NCBI GenBank assembly: GCA_016790635.1
Contig: JAEUOR010000013.1
Location: 202,336-266,335 of the forward strand
Length of the DNA stretch: 64,000 bases
From: Burkholderiales bacterium
GTDB taxonomy: Bacteria > Pseudomonadota > Gammaproteobacteria > Burkholderiales > JAEUOS01
Direction: 5' to 3'
In this document: positions 50,591 to 59,614 of the stretch, one piece after another
Position numbering within the stretch: the first letter of the stretch is position 1
Layout: each line of letters begins with the position of its first letter
Notes under the pieces: generated by a model
Databases searched by the model: none
Seen by the model: only the letters and a program-made list of their open reading frames with translations
What the model was told of the DNA's origin: nothing
Position numbers and translations under genes: made by a program

Positions 50591-51049
50591 TTATTCGATC
50601 AAGAACAAGGTCTGCCCGTACTCTACGGGCTGGCCGTTCTCAACCAGCACCTGCTTGACGACACCTGACTTTTCGGCCTGGATTTCATTGAGCAATTTCA
50701 TCGCTTCGATGATGCAAACCGTATCACCTTCCTTGACGGTCGACCCGACATCGACGAAGGGCTTGGCACCAGGCGCACCCGCCCGGTAGAAAGTCCCGAC
50801 CATTGGCGACTTCACGGCGAATCCGCTCGCTTCCTCAACTGCCGCGGGGGGCGTGCGGTCCTTTTCCGGTACTGCCGGAGCCGGCACGGCAGGGGGGCTG
50901 AACATCGGCACCATTTGCATGCCGGTGCCCGAAGACAAAGGCGGATTCTTGACAATACGGACTTTTTCTTCGCCTTCGGTCACTTCAAGTTCGCTGATGC
51001 CGGAACTCTCCACGAGTTCGATCAAGGTCTTGAGTTTGCGCAAATCCAT
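50591..51049 (-). CDS. accB: Biotin carboxyl carrier protein of acetyl-CoA carboxylase
   Basis: Carrier subunit, 152 aa. ATG 51049 gives [14 protein letters not shown]; a frame 36 bp upstream is non-homologous. An Ala/Pro-rich linker separates the N-terminal domain from the biotinyl domain, where the biotinylated Lys is in EAMKLLNEI. Upstream of accC on the minus strand. Confidence 0.97.
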   Translation of the reverse strand: MDLRKLKTLIELVESSGISELEVTEGEEKVRIVKNPPLSSGTGMQMVPMFSPPAVPAPAVPEKDRTPPAAVEEASGFAVKSPMVGTFYRAGAPGAKPFVDVGSTVKEGDTVCIIEAMKLLNEIQAEKSGVVKQVLVENGQPVEYGQTLFLIE

Positions 51050-51184
51050 GCATTTCCCCTTTATTTTGCCGACATTTTCTTCCAAACCGACGCGCGTTTG
51101 TTTTTGACCCGCAGTCCGACCCTGTCTGCCCAGACCTGCGAATATTAACGGATTCAGGCGGGACCAACAGGTTCGGCCCTGATT

Positions 51185-51715
51185 TCAGCGCGAAACCGCG
51201 CTTTGAGCCGCCACGCGCAATTCCTCATAGCTGAGCTTGCCGATGTGTGATCGGACAACGACCCCGGCGCTGTCCAGGACCAGTGTGAATGGCAGCGCTC
51301 CGGAGCGATTGCCGAGTGCTTTCATGAGGTCAAGCCCAGGCGCTCCGGTCTGTAAAATCGTATAAGTAACGCCTATATCTGCAGCAAAAGAGCGCATCTT
51401 GTCTTTATCGTCAATTCCTATGCCGATCACGCGGATCTTGTTGCCGAGATCTCCCGCGGCCAGTCGCTGCAAGTCCGGCATTTCCTCCTTGCACGGGCCG
51501 CACCATGTCGCCCAGAAATTGACGAGCAGGGGCCGTCCTCGAAAACGGGAAACCTCGGTTTCCTGTCCTTGCAGGTCCGGCAGCTTTACCGCCCACAATG
51601 GGCCCGAATCAACCGCGCTGTCTGGCGTCAAGCGCACGATCCCGATCACGGCACCAAGTACAGCTGCCAGCGCGCCTGCCGCTATGACCGGCCAATGCCT
51701 CCGCAGCCAATTCAT
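51185..51715 (-). CDS. TlpA-like thiol-disulfide oxidoreductase
   Basis: Membrane-anchored periplasmic thioredoxin of 176 aa. One N-terminal helix (residues ~10-27), then the thioredoxin fold with the active site WCGPC (Cys72, Cys75) and the cis-Pro in GALPFTLVLD. Likely reduces disulfides, for instance in cytochrome c assembly. Its ATG overlaps the upstream gene's stop (ATGA). No aroQ is found between it and accB. Confidence 0.92.
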   Translation of the reverse strand: MNWLRRHWPVIAAGALAAVLGAVIGIVRLTPDSAVDSGPLWAVKLPDLQGQETEVSRFRGRPLLVNFWATWCGPCKEEMPDLQRLAAGDLGNKIRVIGIGIDDKDKMRSFAADIGVTYTILQTGAPGLDLMKALGNRSGALPFTLVLDSAGVVVRSHIGKLSYEELRVAAQSAVSR

Positions 51716-52365
51716 CGGGCCAACTTCGCGAGCATCTTTTCCAGTTCCACGTCCTGTGAACTTGGTCGCGGCTGCATGAGCTCGCGCAGGTCTGCGGCAT
51801 TCCCGCGCTGCGCGCGGCCGGTAGTACCTGTGCGGCCTGCAAGATGCAGGTCGTTAGGCGCATACACAGACAGGCAAATCTCGAATCCGTTCACCTGCGT
51901 CGTAAAGCAGGTTACTTGCCGCTCCATGCGCGGATCAAAGTGCTTGCGAAGCGAGGTCCGGTAGGGCAAGCCGCGGTTGAGCAGGACCATCTCGACCGGT
52001 TTCTCGCCATCGCTGAACAAGTCGAGGTCGATGCGGCTCCCTCGGGTCGCGACGCCGGTCCAGGTGCCGCCAGATACCAGCGGGTTGAACAGCGCAAGAT
52101 CCTGCATGACTTCAAGTGCGGTGGCGCGCATGTCTTCCATGCGGTCGCGCTGTTCGTCGGCCTGGAAAACACTTTGATAACTGCGCACGGCAGCCTCAAC
52201 CTCGGCATTGTCCGGCAGTGCATCGGAGTCGCGAAAACCCAGCTGGCGGGCCGCTTTGCGTTTGGCGGCGCCGTAGTCGGTCAGTCCGCCTTCAGCGATA
52301 AGGCGGGCTGCCTGCGCCGCGATCTCGCGCCGCCCGTTCCTGCCAGTGCGGGAGCCGTTGGACAT
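51712..52365 (-). CDS. Conserved hypothetical protein upstream of tlpA
   Basis: 217 aa, soluble, no signal peptide. I do not recognise a named family. The first ~60 residues are basic (REIAAQAARLIAEGG, AAKRKAARQLG). The rest has SRIDLDLFSDGEKPVEMVLLN, where a DxD pair faintly recalls nucleotidyltransferases, and FEICLSVYAPND. ATG 52365 is chosen. Divergent from mpl and coupled to tlpA by ATGA. The position is often occupied by a similar gene in betaproteobacteria. Confidence 0.65.
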   Translation of the reverse strand: MSNGSRTGRNGRREIAAQAARLIAEGGLTDYGAAKRKAARQLGFRDSDALPDNAEVEAAVRSYQSVFQADEQRDRMEDMRATALEVMQDLALFNPLVSGGTWTGVATRGSRIDLDLFSDGEKPVEMVLLNRGLPYRTSLRKHFDPRMERQVTCFTTQVNGFEICLSVYAPNDLHLAGRTGTTGRAQRGNAADLRELMQPRPSSQDVELEKMLAKLAR

Positions 52366-52478
52366 CTGTTCAATTCTACGTCGCTGGCGGTCGCGGACGA
52401 CCCCTGCGTGTGGGCGGCACAATTCTCTGCGAGCAACTGGCGCGGCCCTAGAATCGGTGCCGACAATTCGGGACTTGC

Positions 52479-53846
52479 ATGCACATACACATCCTTGGCA
52501 TTTGCGGCACATTCATGGGCGGCATCGCAGCGCTTGCGCGCGAGGCCGGTTTCCGCGTCACCGGGTGCGACGCCAACGTCTACCCGCCCATGAGCACCCA
52601 GCTCACCGACCTGGGCATCGACTTGATCGAAGGCTACGATCCGGGTCAGGTCCGCTTGTCGCCGGACTTGTTCGTGATCGGCAACGTGGTCTCGCGTGGA
52701 AACCCGCTCATGGAGGAAATCCTCGATCGAGGACTCGCGTACGTTTCCGGCCCGCAATGGGTCGGTGAGCATCTGTTGCGCGGGAAGCATGTGCTGGCGG
52801 TCGCGGGAACACACGGCAAGACCACCACTGCATCCATGCTCGCCTGGATCCTCGATCAATCCGGACTGCGACCCGGCTTTCTGATCGGCGGCATACCCTC
52901 CAACTTCGGTGTCTCGGCCCGTTCAGGTGCGGAACATGTCGTCATCGAGGCTGACGAGTACGACAGCGCGTTTTTCGACAAACGCAGCAAGTTCGTCCAC
53001 TATCGGCCCACGACGGCAGTGCTCAACAACCTGGAGTTCGACCACGCCGATATCTTCGCCGATCTGGCGGCCATTGAGACCCAGTTTCACCATCTGGTTC
53101 GCACCATCCCGCGGCGCGGAATGATCGTCGTCAACGCCCTCGAGGCCAGCTTGGAGCGGGTCCTGGCGCGCGGTTGCTGGAGCGCCGTGCAGCGCTTTGG
53201 CGGAGATGGTGACTGGCAGGCCGGACCGACCGATGTGGATGGCTCCTTCGAGGTGATTCACGCCGGCCGTCCCAATGGGCGCGTGCGCTGGGAATTGACC
53301 GGGGAACACAATCGCATGAATGCCCTGGCCGCCCTTGCCGCTGCCACCCACGCTGGCGTTTCGCCGACGGACGGGATTGCCGCGCTGGCCGGATTTGCCG
53401 GGGTCAAGCGGCGCATGGAGGTCCGCGGCGTCGCAGGCGGCGTCACGGTCTACGACGATTTCGCGCACCACCCGACGGCGATTGCCACGACACTGGCCGG
53501 GGTGCGCGCGCGTTTCGGGGCGGCGCGGATACTCGCCATCCTCGAACCCCGCTCCAACACCATGAAGCTCGGCGTCATGAAGGCGGCGTTGCCGCAAAGT
53601 CTGGCAGCGGCCGACCTGGTCTTCGGATACGGCGCAAGCCAGGGGCGCGACGCGCTTGGTTGGGATCTGGCGGATGCGTTGGCGCCGCTCGGCCGATCCG
53701 CCGTTGCTTTCTCCGACATAGACGCTCTTGTGAAGGCTGTGGTCGCTGCTGCGCAGCCCGGCGATCATGTCGTGGTGATGAGTAATGGCGGCTTCGGGGG
53801 CGTGCATGAGAAGCTCCTCTCCGGTCTTGCGAATGTGCGAGCATGA
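52479..53846 (+). CDS. mpl: UDP-MurNAc:L-Ala-gamma-D-Glu-meso-DAP ligase
   Basis: Reattaches the recycled tripeptide to UDP-MurNAc in murein recycling. Mur-ligase fold: MHIHILGICGTFMGG, VAGTHGKTTTASML (P-loop), EADEYDSAFFDKRSKF, EHNRMNALAA and DDFAHHPTAI. 455 aa is typical of Mpl, as opposed to MurC. Works in the same pathway as AmpD, also encoded in this window. Confidence 0.95.
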   Translation: MHIHILGICGTFMGGIAALAREAGFRVTGCDANVYPPMSTQLTDLGIDLIEGYDPGQVRLSPDLFVIGNVVSRGNPLMEEILDRGLAYVSGPQWVGEHLLRGKHVLAVAGTHGKTTTASMLAWILDQSGLRPGFLIGGIPSNFGVSARSGAEHVVIEADEYDSAFFDKRSKFVHYRPTTAVLNNLEFDHADIFADLAAIETQFHHLVRTIPRRGMIVVNALEASLERVLARGCWSAVQRFGGDGDWQAGPTDVDGSFEVIHAGRPNGRVRWELTGEHNRMNALAALAAATHAGVSPTDGIAALAGFAGVKRRMEVRGVAGGVTVYDDFAHHPTAIATTLAGVRARFGAARILAILEPRSNTMKLGVMKAALPQSLAAADLVFGYGASQGRDALGWDLADALAPLGRSAVAFSDIDALVKAVVAAAQPGDHVVVMSNGGFGGVHEKLLSGLANVRA

Positions 53847-54421
53847 TCATCTACCTGCATGGCTTTCGCTCTTCGCCGCAGTCGTTCAAGGCTCGACTGA
53901 TCGGCGAGCGCATGGCCTCCCTGGGGCGGGCGGCCGAGTATGTGTGCCCGCAGCTATCGCCCCGACCCAGCGACGCGGTCGATTGCGTCATGGATATCGC
54001 CCGCGCCCATCATCAGTCAACGTTGACCTTGATCGGCAGTTCGCTTGGCGGTTTCTACGCGACCTGGTTGGCAGAACGTTTAAGTTGCCGCGCGGTACTG
54101 CTCAATCCTGCGATGGGCGCCGACCAAAAGCTGCGCTCCCATCTCGGGCCGCAAACCGCCTACCATGGCGATGGCGGTTCCTTCGAGTTAACCGCCGCCG
54201 ACCTCGATCAATTGCGTGACCTGAAGGTCGCCGCGATCACGCAGCCGGAACGTTACCTGCTGTTGGCTGCCAAGGGAGACGAGTTGCTCGACTGGCGAGA
54301 AATGGTGGCTTCTTTCCCGGGAGCCCGGCACAAGATCATCGACGGCAGCGATCACGCGCTGTCCGATTTCGCCGATTACGTGGATGAAGTGCTCGATTTC
54401 GCCGGAGTTATGGGAATTTGA
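53843..54421 (+). CDS. YqiA/YcfP-like esterase
   Basis: Alpha/beta-hydrolase of 192 aa. Nucleophile motif GSSLGGFYATWLAE, N-terminal YLHGFRSSPQSFKA, and the catalytic Asp/His probably in AKGDELLDW and DGSDHALSDF. The ATG overlaps the mpl stop (ATGA). The family hydrolyses small esters; the physiological substrate is unknown. Confidence 0.9.
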   Translation: MIIYLHGFRSSPQSFKARLIGERMASLGRAAEYVCPQLSPRPSDAVDCVMDIARAHHQSTLTLIGSSLGGFYATWLAERLSCRAVLLNPAMGADQKLRSHLGPQTAYHGDGGSFELTAADLDQLRDLKVAAITQPERYLLLAAKGDELLDWREMVASFPGARHKIIDGSDHALSDFADYVDEVLDFAGVMGI

Positions 54422-54425
54422 ATTC

Positions 54426-54454
54426 TTGTTGCAACGCAGCAAGTTGCGCTGCAA
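54426..54454. promoter_or_regulatory. TTGC/GCAA-rich inverted repeat upstream of the FabG-like gene
   Basis: Two GCA-rich blocks, TTGTTGCAACGCAGCAA and GTTGCGCTGCAA, form an imperfect palindrome about 50-75 bp upstream of the reductase ATG. The pattern recalls binding sites described for the PHA repressor PhaR, but that is a resemblance from memory only. Confidence 0.35.
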
Positions 54455-54499
54455 TATGCTAGAGTCCGGGCCCTCTATTTATCCCATAAGGCCGCGCCA

Positions 54500-55228
54500 A
54501 TGCGACTCGCCAACAAAGTAGCCATCATCACCGGCGGAGCCAACGGCATCGGATTGGCCACTGCCCGGCGCTTTGCCGAGGAAGGCGCCAAGGTTGTGAT
54601 CGCCGACCTCAAGCGTGATGCCATCGACGCCGCAGTGGCCTCGACCGGAGCCGCCTTGGGCGTGATCGTCGACGTCACCCAGCGTGCCAGTGTCGACGCG
54701 CTGATCGCAGATATCAAGGATCGCTTCGGGCGTATCGACATCCTGGTCAACAATGCAGGCATCACCAAGGACGCGCGCCTGGTCAAGATGACCGAGATCG
54801 AGTTCGATGCCGTGGTGGACGTCAACCTGAAGGGCGTGTTCAACTGCACCCAGGCGGTGGCCGAAATCATGATTGCCCAGGGAAGCGGTGTGATCCTCAA
54901 CGCCTCCTCGGTCGTCGGCATCTACGGCAATTTCGGGCAGACCAATTATTCGGCCACCAAGTTTGGCGTCATCGGTTTCACCAAGACCTGGTTTCGCGAA
55001 CTCGGACCCAAGGGTATTCGCGTCAACGCGGTTGCCCCTGGCTTCATCGCGACTTCGATCCTCGACACCATCCCCGAAAAGGTCATCAAACAGATCGAGG
55101 GCAGGGTAGCGCTCGGGCGACTCGGCAAGCCGTCAGAAATCGCCAGTGTCTATGCTTTCCTGGCATCCGACGACGCTTCTTACATCAACGGGGCGGTGAT
55201 CGAGGTCTCGGGCGGTCTGACGGTCTAG
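54500..55228 (+). CDS. FabG-like short-chain dehydrogenase
   Basis: 242-aa Rossmann enzyme with [10 protein letters not shown] (cofactor), [11 protein letters not shown], the catalytic Ser in NASSVVG, YSATK (Tyr and Lys), and a C-terminal GGLTV typical of 3-oxoacyl-ACP or acetoacetyl-CoA reductases. ATG 54500. Cytoplasmic. Whether it serves fatty-acid or PHA synthesis cannot be told. It is convergent with the Bug receptor gene. Confidence 0.9.
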   Translation: MRLANKVAIITGGANGIGLATARRFAEEGAKVVIADLKRDAIDAAVASTGAALGVIVDVTQRASVDALIADIKDRFGRIDILVNNAGITKDARLVKMTEIEFDAVVDVNLKGVFNCTQAVAEIMIAQGSGVILNASSVVGIYGNFGQTNYSATKFGVIGFTKTWFRELGPKGIRVNAVAPGFIATSILDTIPEKVIKQIEGRVALGRLGKPSEIASVYAFLASDDASYINGAVIEVSGGLTV

Positions 55229-55276
55229 GCGAGACTCTACGGCAGGCGATCGCCTGCCGCCGCTCTCTACCCGGTC

Positions 55277-56248
55277 TCAGTCGACCGTCGCCCCGGAGGC
55301 CTTGACGACCTTGCCCCAACGCTCGATTTCGGACCGAAAGAACCCGCCCGCCTGTTCAGGCGAATTGGCGACGATTTCGAATCCTTGATCCGCGAAACGC
55401 TGCGACAGGTCGGCAGTGCGCAATCCGCGAACAATGTCGGCATTCAGCTTGGCGAGGATGTCGCGCGGCACTCCCTTGGGGGCCGCCACCGCCTGCCACG
55501 AAGTCACCTCGAACCCCTTGAGCCCGGATTCGATCACCGTCGGCACGTTCGGCAGTTGCGGCATGCGCGACGCCGATGTCACCGCGAGCGCCTTCATCTT
55601 GCCAGCACGGATGAAGGGTACGACAGTGCCGAAGTTCTGGAACGAGGCTTCGATGTTGCCGGCCATGATGTCGGTCTGTGCCGCCGCACCGCCGCGATAA
55701 GGAATGTGTACTCCGAAGGTACCGGTCTGCTGCTTGAACAGTTCGGCGGACAGATGGTCGCTCGACCCCGAACCTGAAGAGCCATAGGAAATCTTGCCCG
55801 GGTTGCGCTTTGCGTAAGCGATGAACTCCTTCAGGTCATTGGCCGGAAACGAGGGCGGGGTGATGAGCACGTTGGGCGTGCGAATCGCTACCGAGATGGC
55901 ATCGAAGTCCTTGACCACATCGTAGCGAGGGTTGCGGTAGAGGCTCATGTTGATCGAGAACACGCCGATCGAGCCAACCATGATCGTGTATCCGTCCGCC
56001 GGCGACTTTGCGAGCGCCTCGGCGGCGACTGAGCCGTTGGCGCCCGGCCGGTTCTCGACCAAGGTTGTGTAGCCCGATTCGTTGAGTTTCTGCCCGATGG
56101 CTCGCGCGACGATGTCGCTGGTGCCGCCGGCGACGAATGGCACCAGGATGCGCACCGGCTTGGCCGGGTAGGGTTGTGCCATGGCAGTTGCGCAGGCCAG
56201 CGCGCCGAACGCGATGACCAACGTATTCATGCTTGCTGCAATCCTCAT
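55277..56248 (-). CDS. Bug-family tripartite tricarboxylate transporter receptor
   Basis: Second Bug receptor in the window, 323 aa. Signal peptide ends near AMAQ; YPAKPVRILVPFVAGGT, VENRPGANGSVAAEALAKS, YGSSGSGSSDHL and HIPYRGGAAAQ are diagnostic. No TctAB genes adjoin. It precedes gamma-glutamyltransferase in the direction opposite to transcription (the ggt gene lies upstream, 18 bp away), so the two are probably one transcript. Confidence 0.92.
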   Translation of the reverse strand: MRIAASMNTLVIAFGALACATAMAQPYPAKPVRILVPFVAGGTSDIVARAIGQKLNESGYTTLVENRPGANGSVAAEALAKSPADGYTIMVGSIGVFSINMSLYRNPRYDVVKDFDAISVAIRTPNVLITPPSFPANDLKEFIAYAKRNPGKISYGSSGSGSSDHLSAELFKQQTGTFGVHIPYRGGAAAQTDIMAGNIEASFQNFGTVVPFIRAGKMKALAVTSASRMPQLPNVPTVIESGLKGFEVTSWQAVAAPKGVPRDILAKLNADIVRGLRTADLSQRFADQGFEIVANSPEQAGGFFRSEIERWGKVVKASGATVD

Positions 56249-56266
56249 GGAAAGTTCCTTTTCCTT

Positions 56267-57871
56267 TTAGTACGCGGCAACGCCGCCATCAGAGCGGGGA
56301 TCGAAACCGCCTTCAAAATTGCCATTCGGATGACGGATCACGCAGCCGGCGTGGCCCAGCGTTTCGTCGAAGTCCGGGTAGACCTCGACATCGTGCCCGC
56401 GCGATCGCAATTCCTCGACGGTCGCAGCCGGAAAACGACCTTCCAGCTTGAGCGTGTCGGACGTTTGGCCCCAGGTACGCCCAAGCAACCAGCGCGGCGC
56501 GGCGATCGCATCCTGGGGGTTCAGGCCGAATACCGCAACCCTGGTAAAAACCGCCGACTGGCTTTGCGGCTGGCCGTCGCCTCCCATGTTGCCGTAGACC
56601 ATCACGCGGCCGTCATCGAAAAGTGCCAGCGCCGGGTTGAGCGTATGGAATGGCTTCTTGCCCGGCTCCAGGGTGTTGATGTGGGTCGGCGAGAGCGCAA
56701 ACGAGGCGCCGCGGTTCTGCCAGTTGATGCCGGTTTCGCCAAGCACGATGCCCGCGCCGAACTCGTGATAGATCGACTGGATGAGTGACACCGCATTGCC
56801 CTGCCCGTCGACAACGCCCATCCATATGGTGTCAGCCGGACCCTTGCCTGCACCCCAAGGCGCCGCGCGGGCCTTGTCGATGGCGGCGACATTCTCGGCC
56901 AGCACGGCCGGATCGAGAAAGGACTGTGCCTCCGGCGCGCCGTTTTTGCGCATGGCCGCCGGATCGGTGATGTAGCGATCACGCACGCGGAAGGCGCGCT
57001 TGGTGGCTTCCACCGCGGCGTGTACGTAGTCCGCGCTCAAGTGATCATGGGCGGCGATCCCCATGCGATCCAGCTGGCCCAGGATCATCAGCGACATCAG
57101 GCCCTGGGTGGGCGGCGGCATGTTGTAGACCCGTCCCAGGGAATGCGTCAATTCCAGCGGCTTGACCATGAGCGCGCGATGCGCCTGCAAGTCGGCGAGC
57201 GTGACCGGGCTCTGTGCCCGGGCCAGGTCCCGCGCGATGGCGCGTGCCAGGTCGCCCTGATAGAAGTCTTCCAGTCCGGCCCGCGCGAGTTGCTCCATGG
57301 TCGCGGCCATGCGTGGCTGCACGAAGACCTCGCCCGTCTTGGGGGGGCGGCCGTCGATCAGGAACGCATCGGCGAAGCCGTGGACGTCACGCAGCTCCGG
57401 GAGCTTCTTGGTAGTGTTCAGGTGCTGCGACGCGGTGACGGCGATTCCCGATTTTGCATAGTGAATCGCGTCCGCCAGCAGACGCGAAAGCGGCAATTTG
57501 CCGCCGAGCTTTTCCGCCGAATGGCGGTAGGCGGCGTTCCAGCCGGACATGGTACCCGCTACTGTGATCGCAGCCGAGCCGCCGCGAAACGGGATCGCGG
57601 CGCGGCCCGCGTAGTCGTTGCGGGACACGGAAGCGGCCGCCGCGCCGCAGGCGTCGATGCCGGTGACTCCGTCGCGCGGGGTACGCACCAGCCAGAAGCT
57701 GTCGCCGCCGATACCGTTCATGTGTGGATAGACCACCGCGATGCTGGCGGTAGCGGCGATCATTGCCTCGAGGGCGTTGCCCCCCTCGCGAAGTACTGCC
57801 AGCGCCGACTGTGCGGCCAGTGAATGGGGTGCGACGGCCATGCCGCGCGTACCGCGTGAGGGATTTGCCAC
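56267..57871 (-). CDS. Gamma-glutamyltransferase
   Basis: Ntn hydrolase of 534 aa that cleaves or transfers gamma-glutamyl groups. The autoprocessing/catalytic Thr aligns with Thr348 (DTIWMGVVDGQGNAVS), although the TTH seen in E. coli is DTI-W here. FGAGIVLGETGINWQNRG and NMGGDGQPQSQ are family motifs. No clear signal peptide, so probably cytoplasmic, unlike E. coli GGT. The adh gene follows 40 bp upstream on the same strand. Confidence 0.9.
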   Translation of the reverse strand: MANPSRGTRGMAVAPHSLAAQSALAVLREGGNALEAMIAATASIAVVYPHMNGIGGDSFWLVRTPRDGVTGIDACGAAAASVSRNDYAGRAAIPFRGGSAAITVAGTMSGWNAAYRHSAEKLGGKLPLSRLLADAIHYAKSGIAVTASQHLNTTKKLPELRDVHGFADAFLIDGRPPKTGEVFVQPRMAATMEQLARAGLEDFYQGDLARAIARDLARAQSPVTLADLQAHRALMVKPLELTHSLGRVYNMPPPTQGLMSLMILGQLDRMGIAAHDHLSADYVHAAVEATKRAFRVRDRYITDPAAMRKNGAPEAQSFLDPAVLAENVAAIDKARAAPWGAGKGPADTIWMGVVDGQGNAVSLIQSIYHEFGAGIVLGETGINWQNRGASFALSPTHINTLEPGKKPFHTLNPALALFDDGRVMVYGNMGGDGQPQSQSAVFTRVAVFGLNPQDAIAAPRWLLGRTWGQTSDTLKLEGRFPAATVEELRSRGHDVEVYPDFDETLGHAGCVIRHPNGNFEGGFDPRSDGGVAAY

Positions 57872-57911
57872 GAGTTGCCTGACGGTAGGAAGGTGAATGT
57901 AAGAACGGCTG

Positions 57912-58964
57912 CTATGCGATCTCGGCCACGACCCGGCCTATCACCCGACCGGCCTTCAACTCGTCCAAGGTGCGCGAGACTTCGCTCAAGGGGCGCTTTT
58001 CGAGTGGAATCGGCTTGAGTTTTCCGGACTTCGCAAGCGCGACGACTTCGCGCAATTCCTGCGGGTTGCCGACATAGGAGCCCTGCACCGTCATTGCCCG
58101 CTGAACCGTGCCGACCATCGAGAGGTTGATCTCGCCACCGTACAGCCCGACGATCACGTAGCGCCCACCCTTGCGCAGCGCGGCCATGGCTACTTGCGCA
58201 GTCTGGGTTGCCCCGACCAAATCGACTGCGCCGGCCACACCGCCCGGCAGGGCGGCGAGTTTGGCCGGCGTGTCCGGATCGGCCGGATTGAACGTCTCGG
58301 TTGCGCCGGCCGCCCGGGCGGCGGCGAATTTGGACGGGTCGATGTCACAGGACGCGATGCGTCTGTGACCGCCTGCATGCAGCATCGCGATCGCCATCAG
58401 GCCCAGGCCGCCCGCACCCATGACGACGATCCAGTCCTCTGGAGTGAAGGGACGTAGCTTGTTGGTGGCGCTGTAGGTCGTGAGTCCGGAACAGGCCAGG
58501 GTTGCGGCGTACGCCGGATCCACACCGGATGCGTCAATGAGGTAGCGCGGATGCGGCACCAGCACATGATCGGCATAGCCGCCAGGGCGCTGAATGCCGA
58601 TGTACTGGGGCGTCATGCACAAATTGTCTTCACCCGCCAGGCAACGGGCGCACTTGCCGCAGCCGGTCCAGGGATAGATCAGGCGATCCTCGCCGACCGG
58701 GATTGGTCCGGCATCCGGACCAGCCGAAAGCACTGTACCGAACGGCTCGTGCCCCATGGTGATCGGCGGATTCATCCCGCGATCACTCATGTGGAATTTC
58801 TTGCCGCCGCCCATATCGAAGTAGCCGTCGCGGATGTGTACGTCGCTGTGGCATACGCCGCAATACTTGAGCTTGACCAGCACCTCGGTGCCCTTGGGGA
58901 CCGGCGTCTCGCGCACTGCGCGCTGCAAGGACTTGCCCCATTCGGTGACGTCGAAGCTCTGCAT
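57912..58964 (-). CDS. Zinc-dependent alcohol dehydrogenase
   Basis: Medium-chain dehydrogenase of 350 aa. Catalytic zinc ligands in CGVCHSDVH and GHEPFG, structural zinc in CGKCARCLAGEDNLC, and a Rossmann motif in VVMGAGGLGLMAIAML. The substrate is not evident. First gene of the adh-ggt-bug transcript. Confidence 0.92.
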   Translation of the reverse strand: MQSFDVTEWGKSLQRAVRETPVPKGTEVLVKLKYCGVCHSDVHIRDGYFDMGGGKKFHMSDRGMNPPITMGHEPFGTVLSAGPDAGPIPVGEDRLIYPWTGCGKCARCLAGEDNLCMTPQYIGIQRPGGYADHVLVPHPRYLIDASGVDPAYAATLACSGLTTYSATNKLRPFTPEDWIVVMGAGGLGLMAIAMLHAGGHRRIASCDIDPSKFAAARAAGATETFNPADPDTPAKLAALPGGVAGAVDLVGATQTAQVAMAALRKGGRYVIVGLYGGEINLSMVGTVQRAMTVQGSYVGNPQELREVVALAKSGKLKPIPLEKRPLSEVSRTLDELKAGRVIGRVVAEIA

Positions 58965-59614
58965 ATCCGGGCCCGCTCTTGGTTTGGAGGAGCGCGGAAT
59001 TTACCAGACCGGCCCCGTTGTTCCCGATTTCCCGGCCAAAATTTCGGGTCTTTGAGCACTAGTTCGACCATCGGTGCAAGCAGTTTCGACGGGATCCATT
59101 TTGCCGGTGTGATAGCCGAGCCAGGCCCGTCAACGTCGCCTGAGGCGTACATGCCTCGAAGGAAAAGAAAGGAAAAGGGATCTGAGAATTAGCAGGTTTG
59201 TCCAGGACAAAACCGCCCGCGAGGCTACCGTCGGTTGCGTGTGGCCGTAGTTTTCAGCCACCGGAGAAATATTTTTTTGCATTGGCAATGACCGCAGTCG
59301 GAGCGCCAGGAACGCTTCAGGGAAAGTCCAGAGAAACAAAGAGATGCGGGACCAACCTAGATGTGGCCTTAAATTTTTTGGCCGAGCCCTGCAGCCGACA
59401 GGGCTATTGCGCGGACTTTCCTGACCTTGTAAGTTGCTGTGGGTCAGGGTTTCCACTCAGGTTTCGCGCGACGCCCGCAACCGCGGTGCGTCGGTGATTT
59501 ACGGCACCTCCTGGAGAAACCTTAGGGAATTTTTTTGGCTGATGCCAAACCCGCGGCGATCGGGGCTAGACCGGAAAGCCGGTATTGGCGCCAAACCCTT
59601 AGGAGCAGGCTACG
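58965..59614. other. 650-bp intergenic leader before the LEPR-XLL gene
   Basis: No convincing gene on either strand. It holds A/T-rich runs (around 59160-59180, 59270-59278, 59371-59378 and 59528-59536) in otherwise GC-rich DNA, hairpins GCCCTG/CAGGGC (59386-59404) and CCTGACC/GGTCAGG (59420-59448), and the inverted repeats at 59534-59594. It carries divergent regulatory signals for adh and the giant gene. I recognise no riboswitch. Confidence 0.55.
59534..59594. promoter_or_regulatory. Paired TTGGC/GCCAA inverted repeats before the giant gene
   Basis: TTTGGC-TGAT-GCCAAA (59534-59549) and TTGGCGCCAA (59585-59594) share half-sites and both end in GCCAAACCC (59544-59552 and 59590-59598, 46 bp apart). 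The second lies just before the Shine-Dalgarno AGGAG (59601-59605). They could be operators or RNA hairpins that cover the ribosome-binding site. Confidence 0.45.

Noticed and set aside
59361..59410. Sigma-54 promoter (TTGGCC...CTGCA)
   Set aside because: GG-to-GC spacing is 9, not the required 10.
59221..59614. Cyclic-di-GMP or other riboswitch before the giant gene
   Set aside because: Hairpins are present, but I could not match any conserved riboswitch core.
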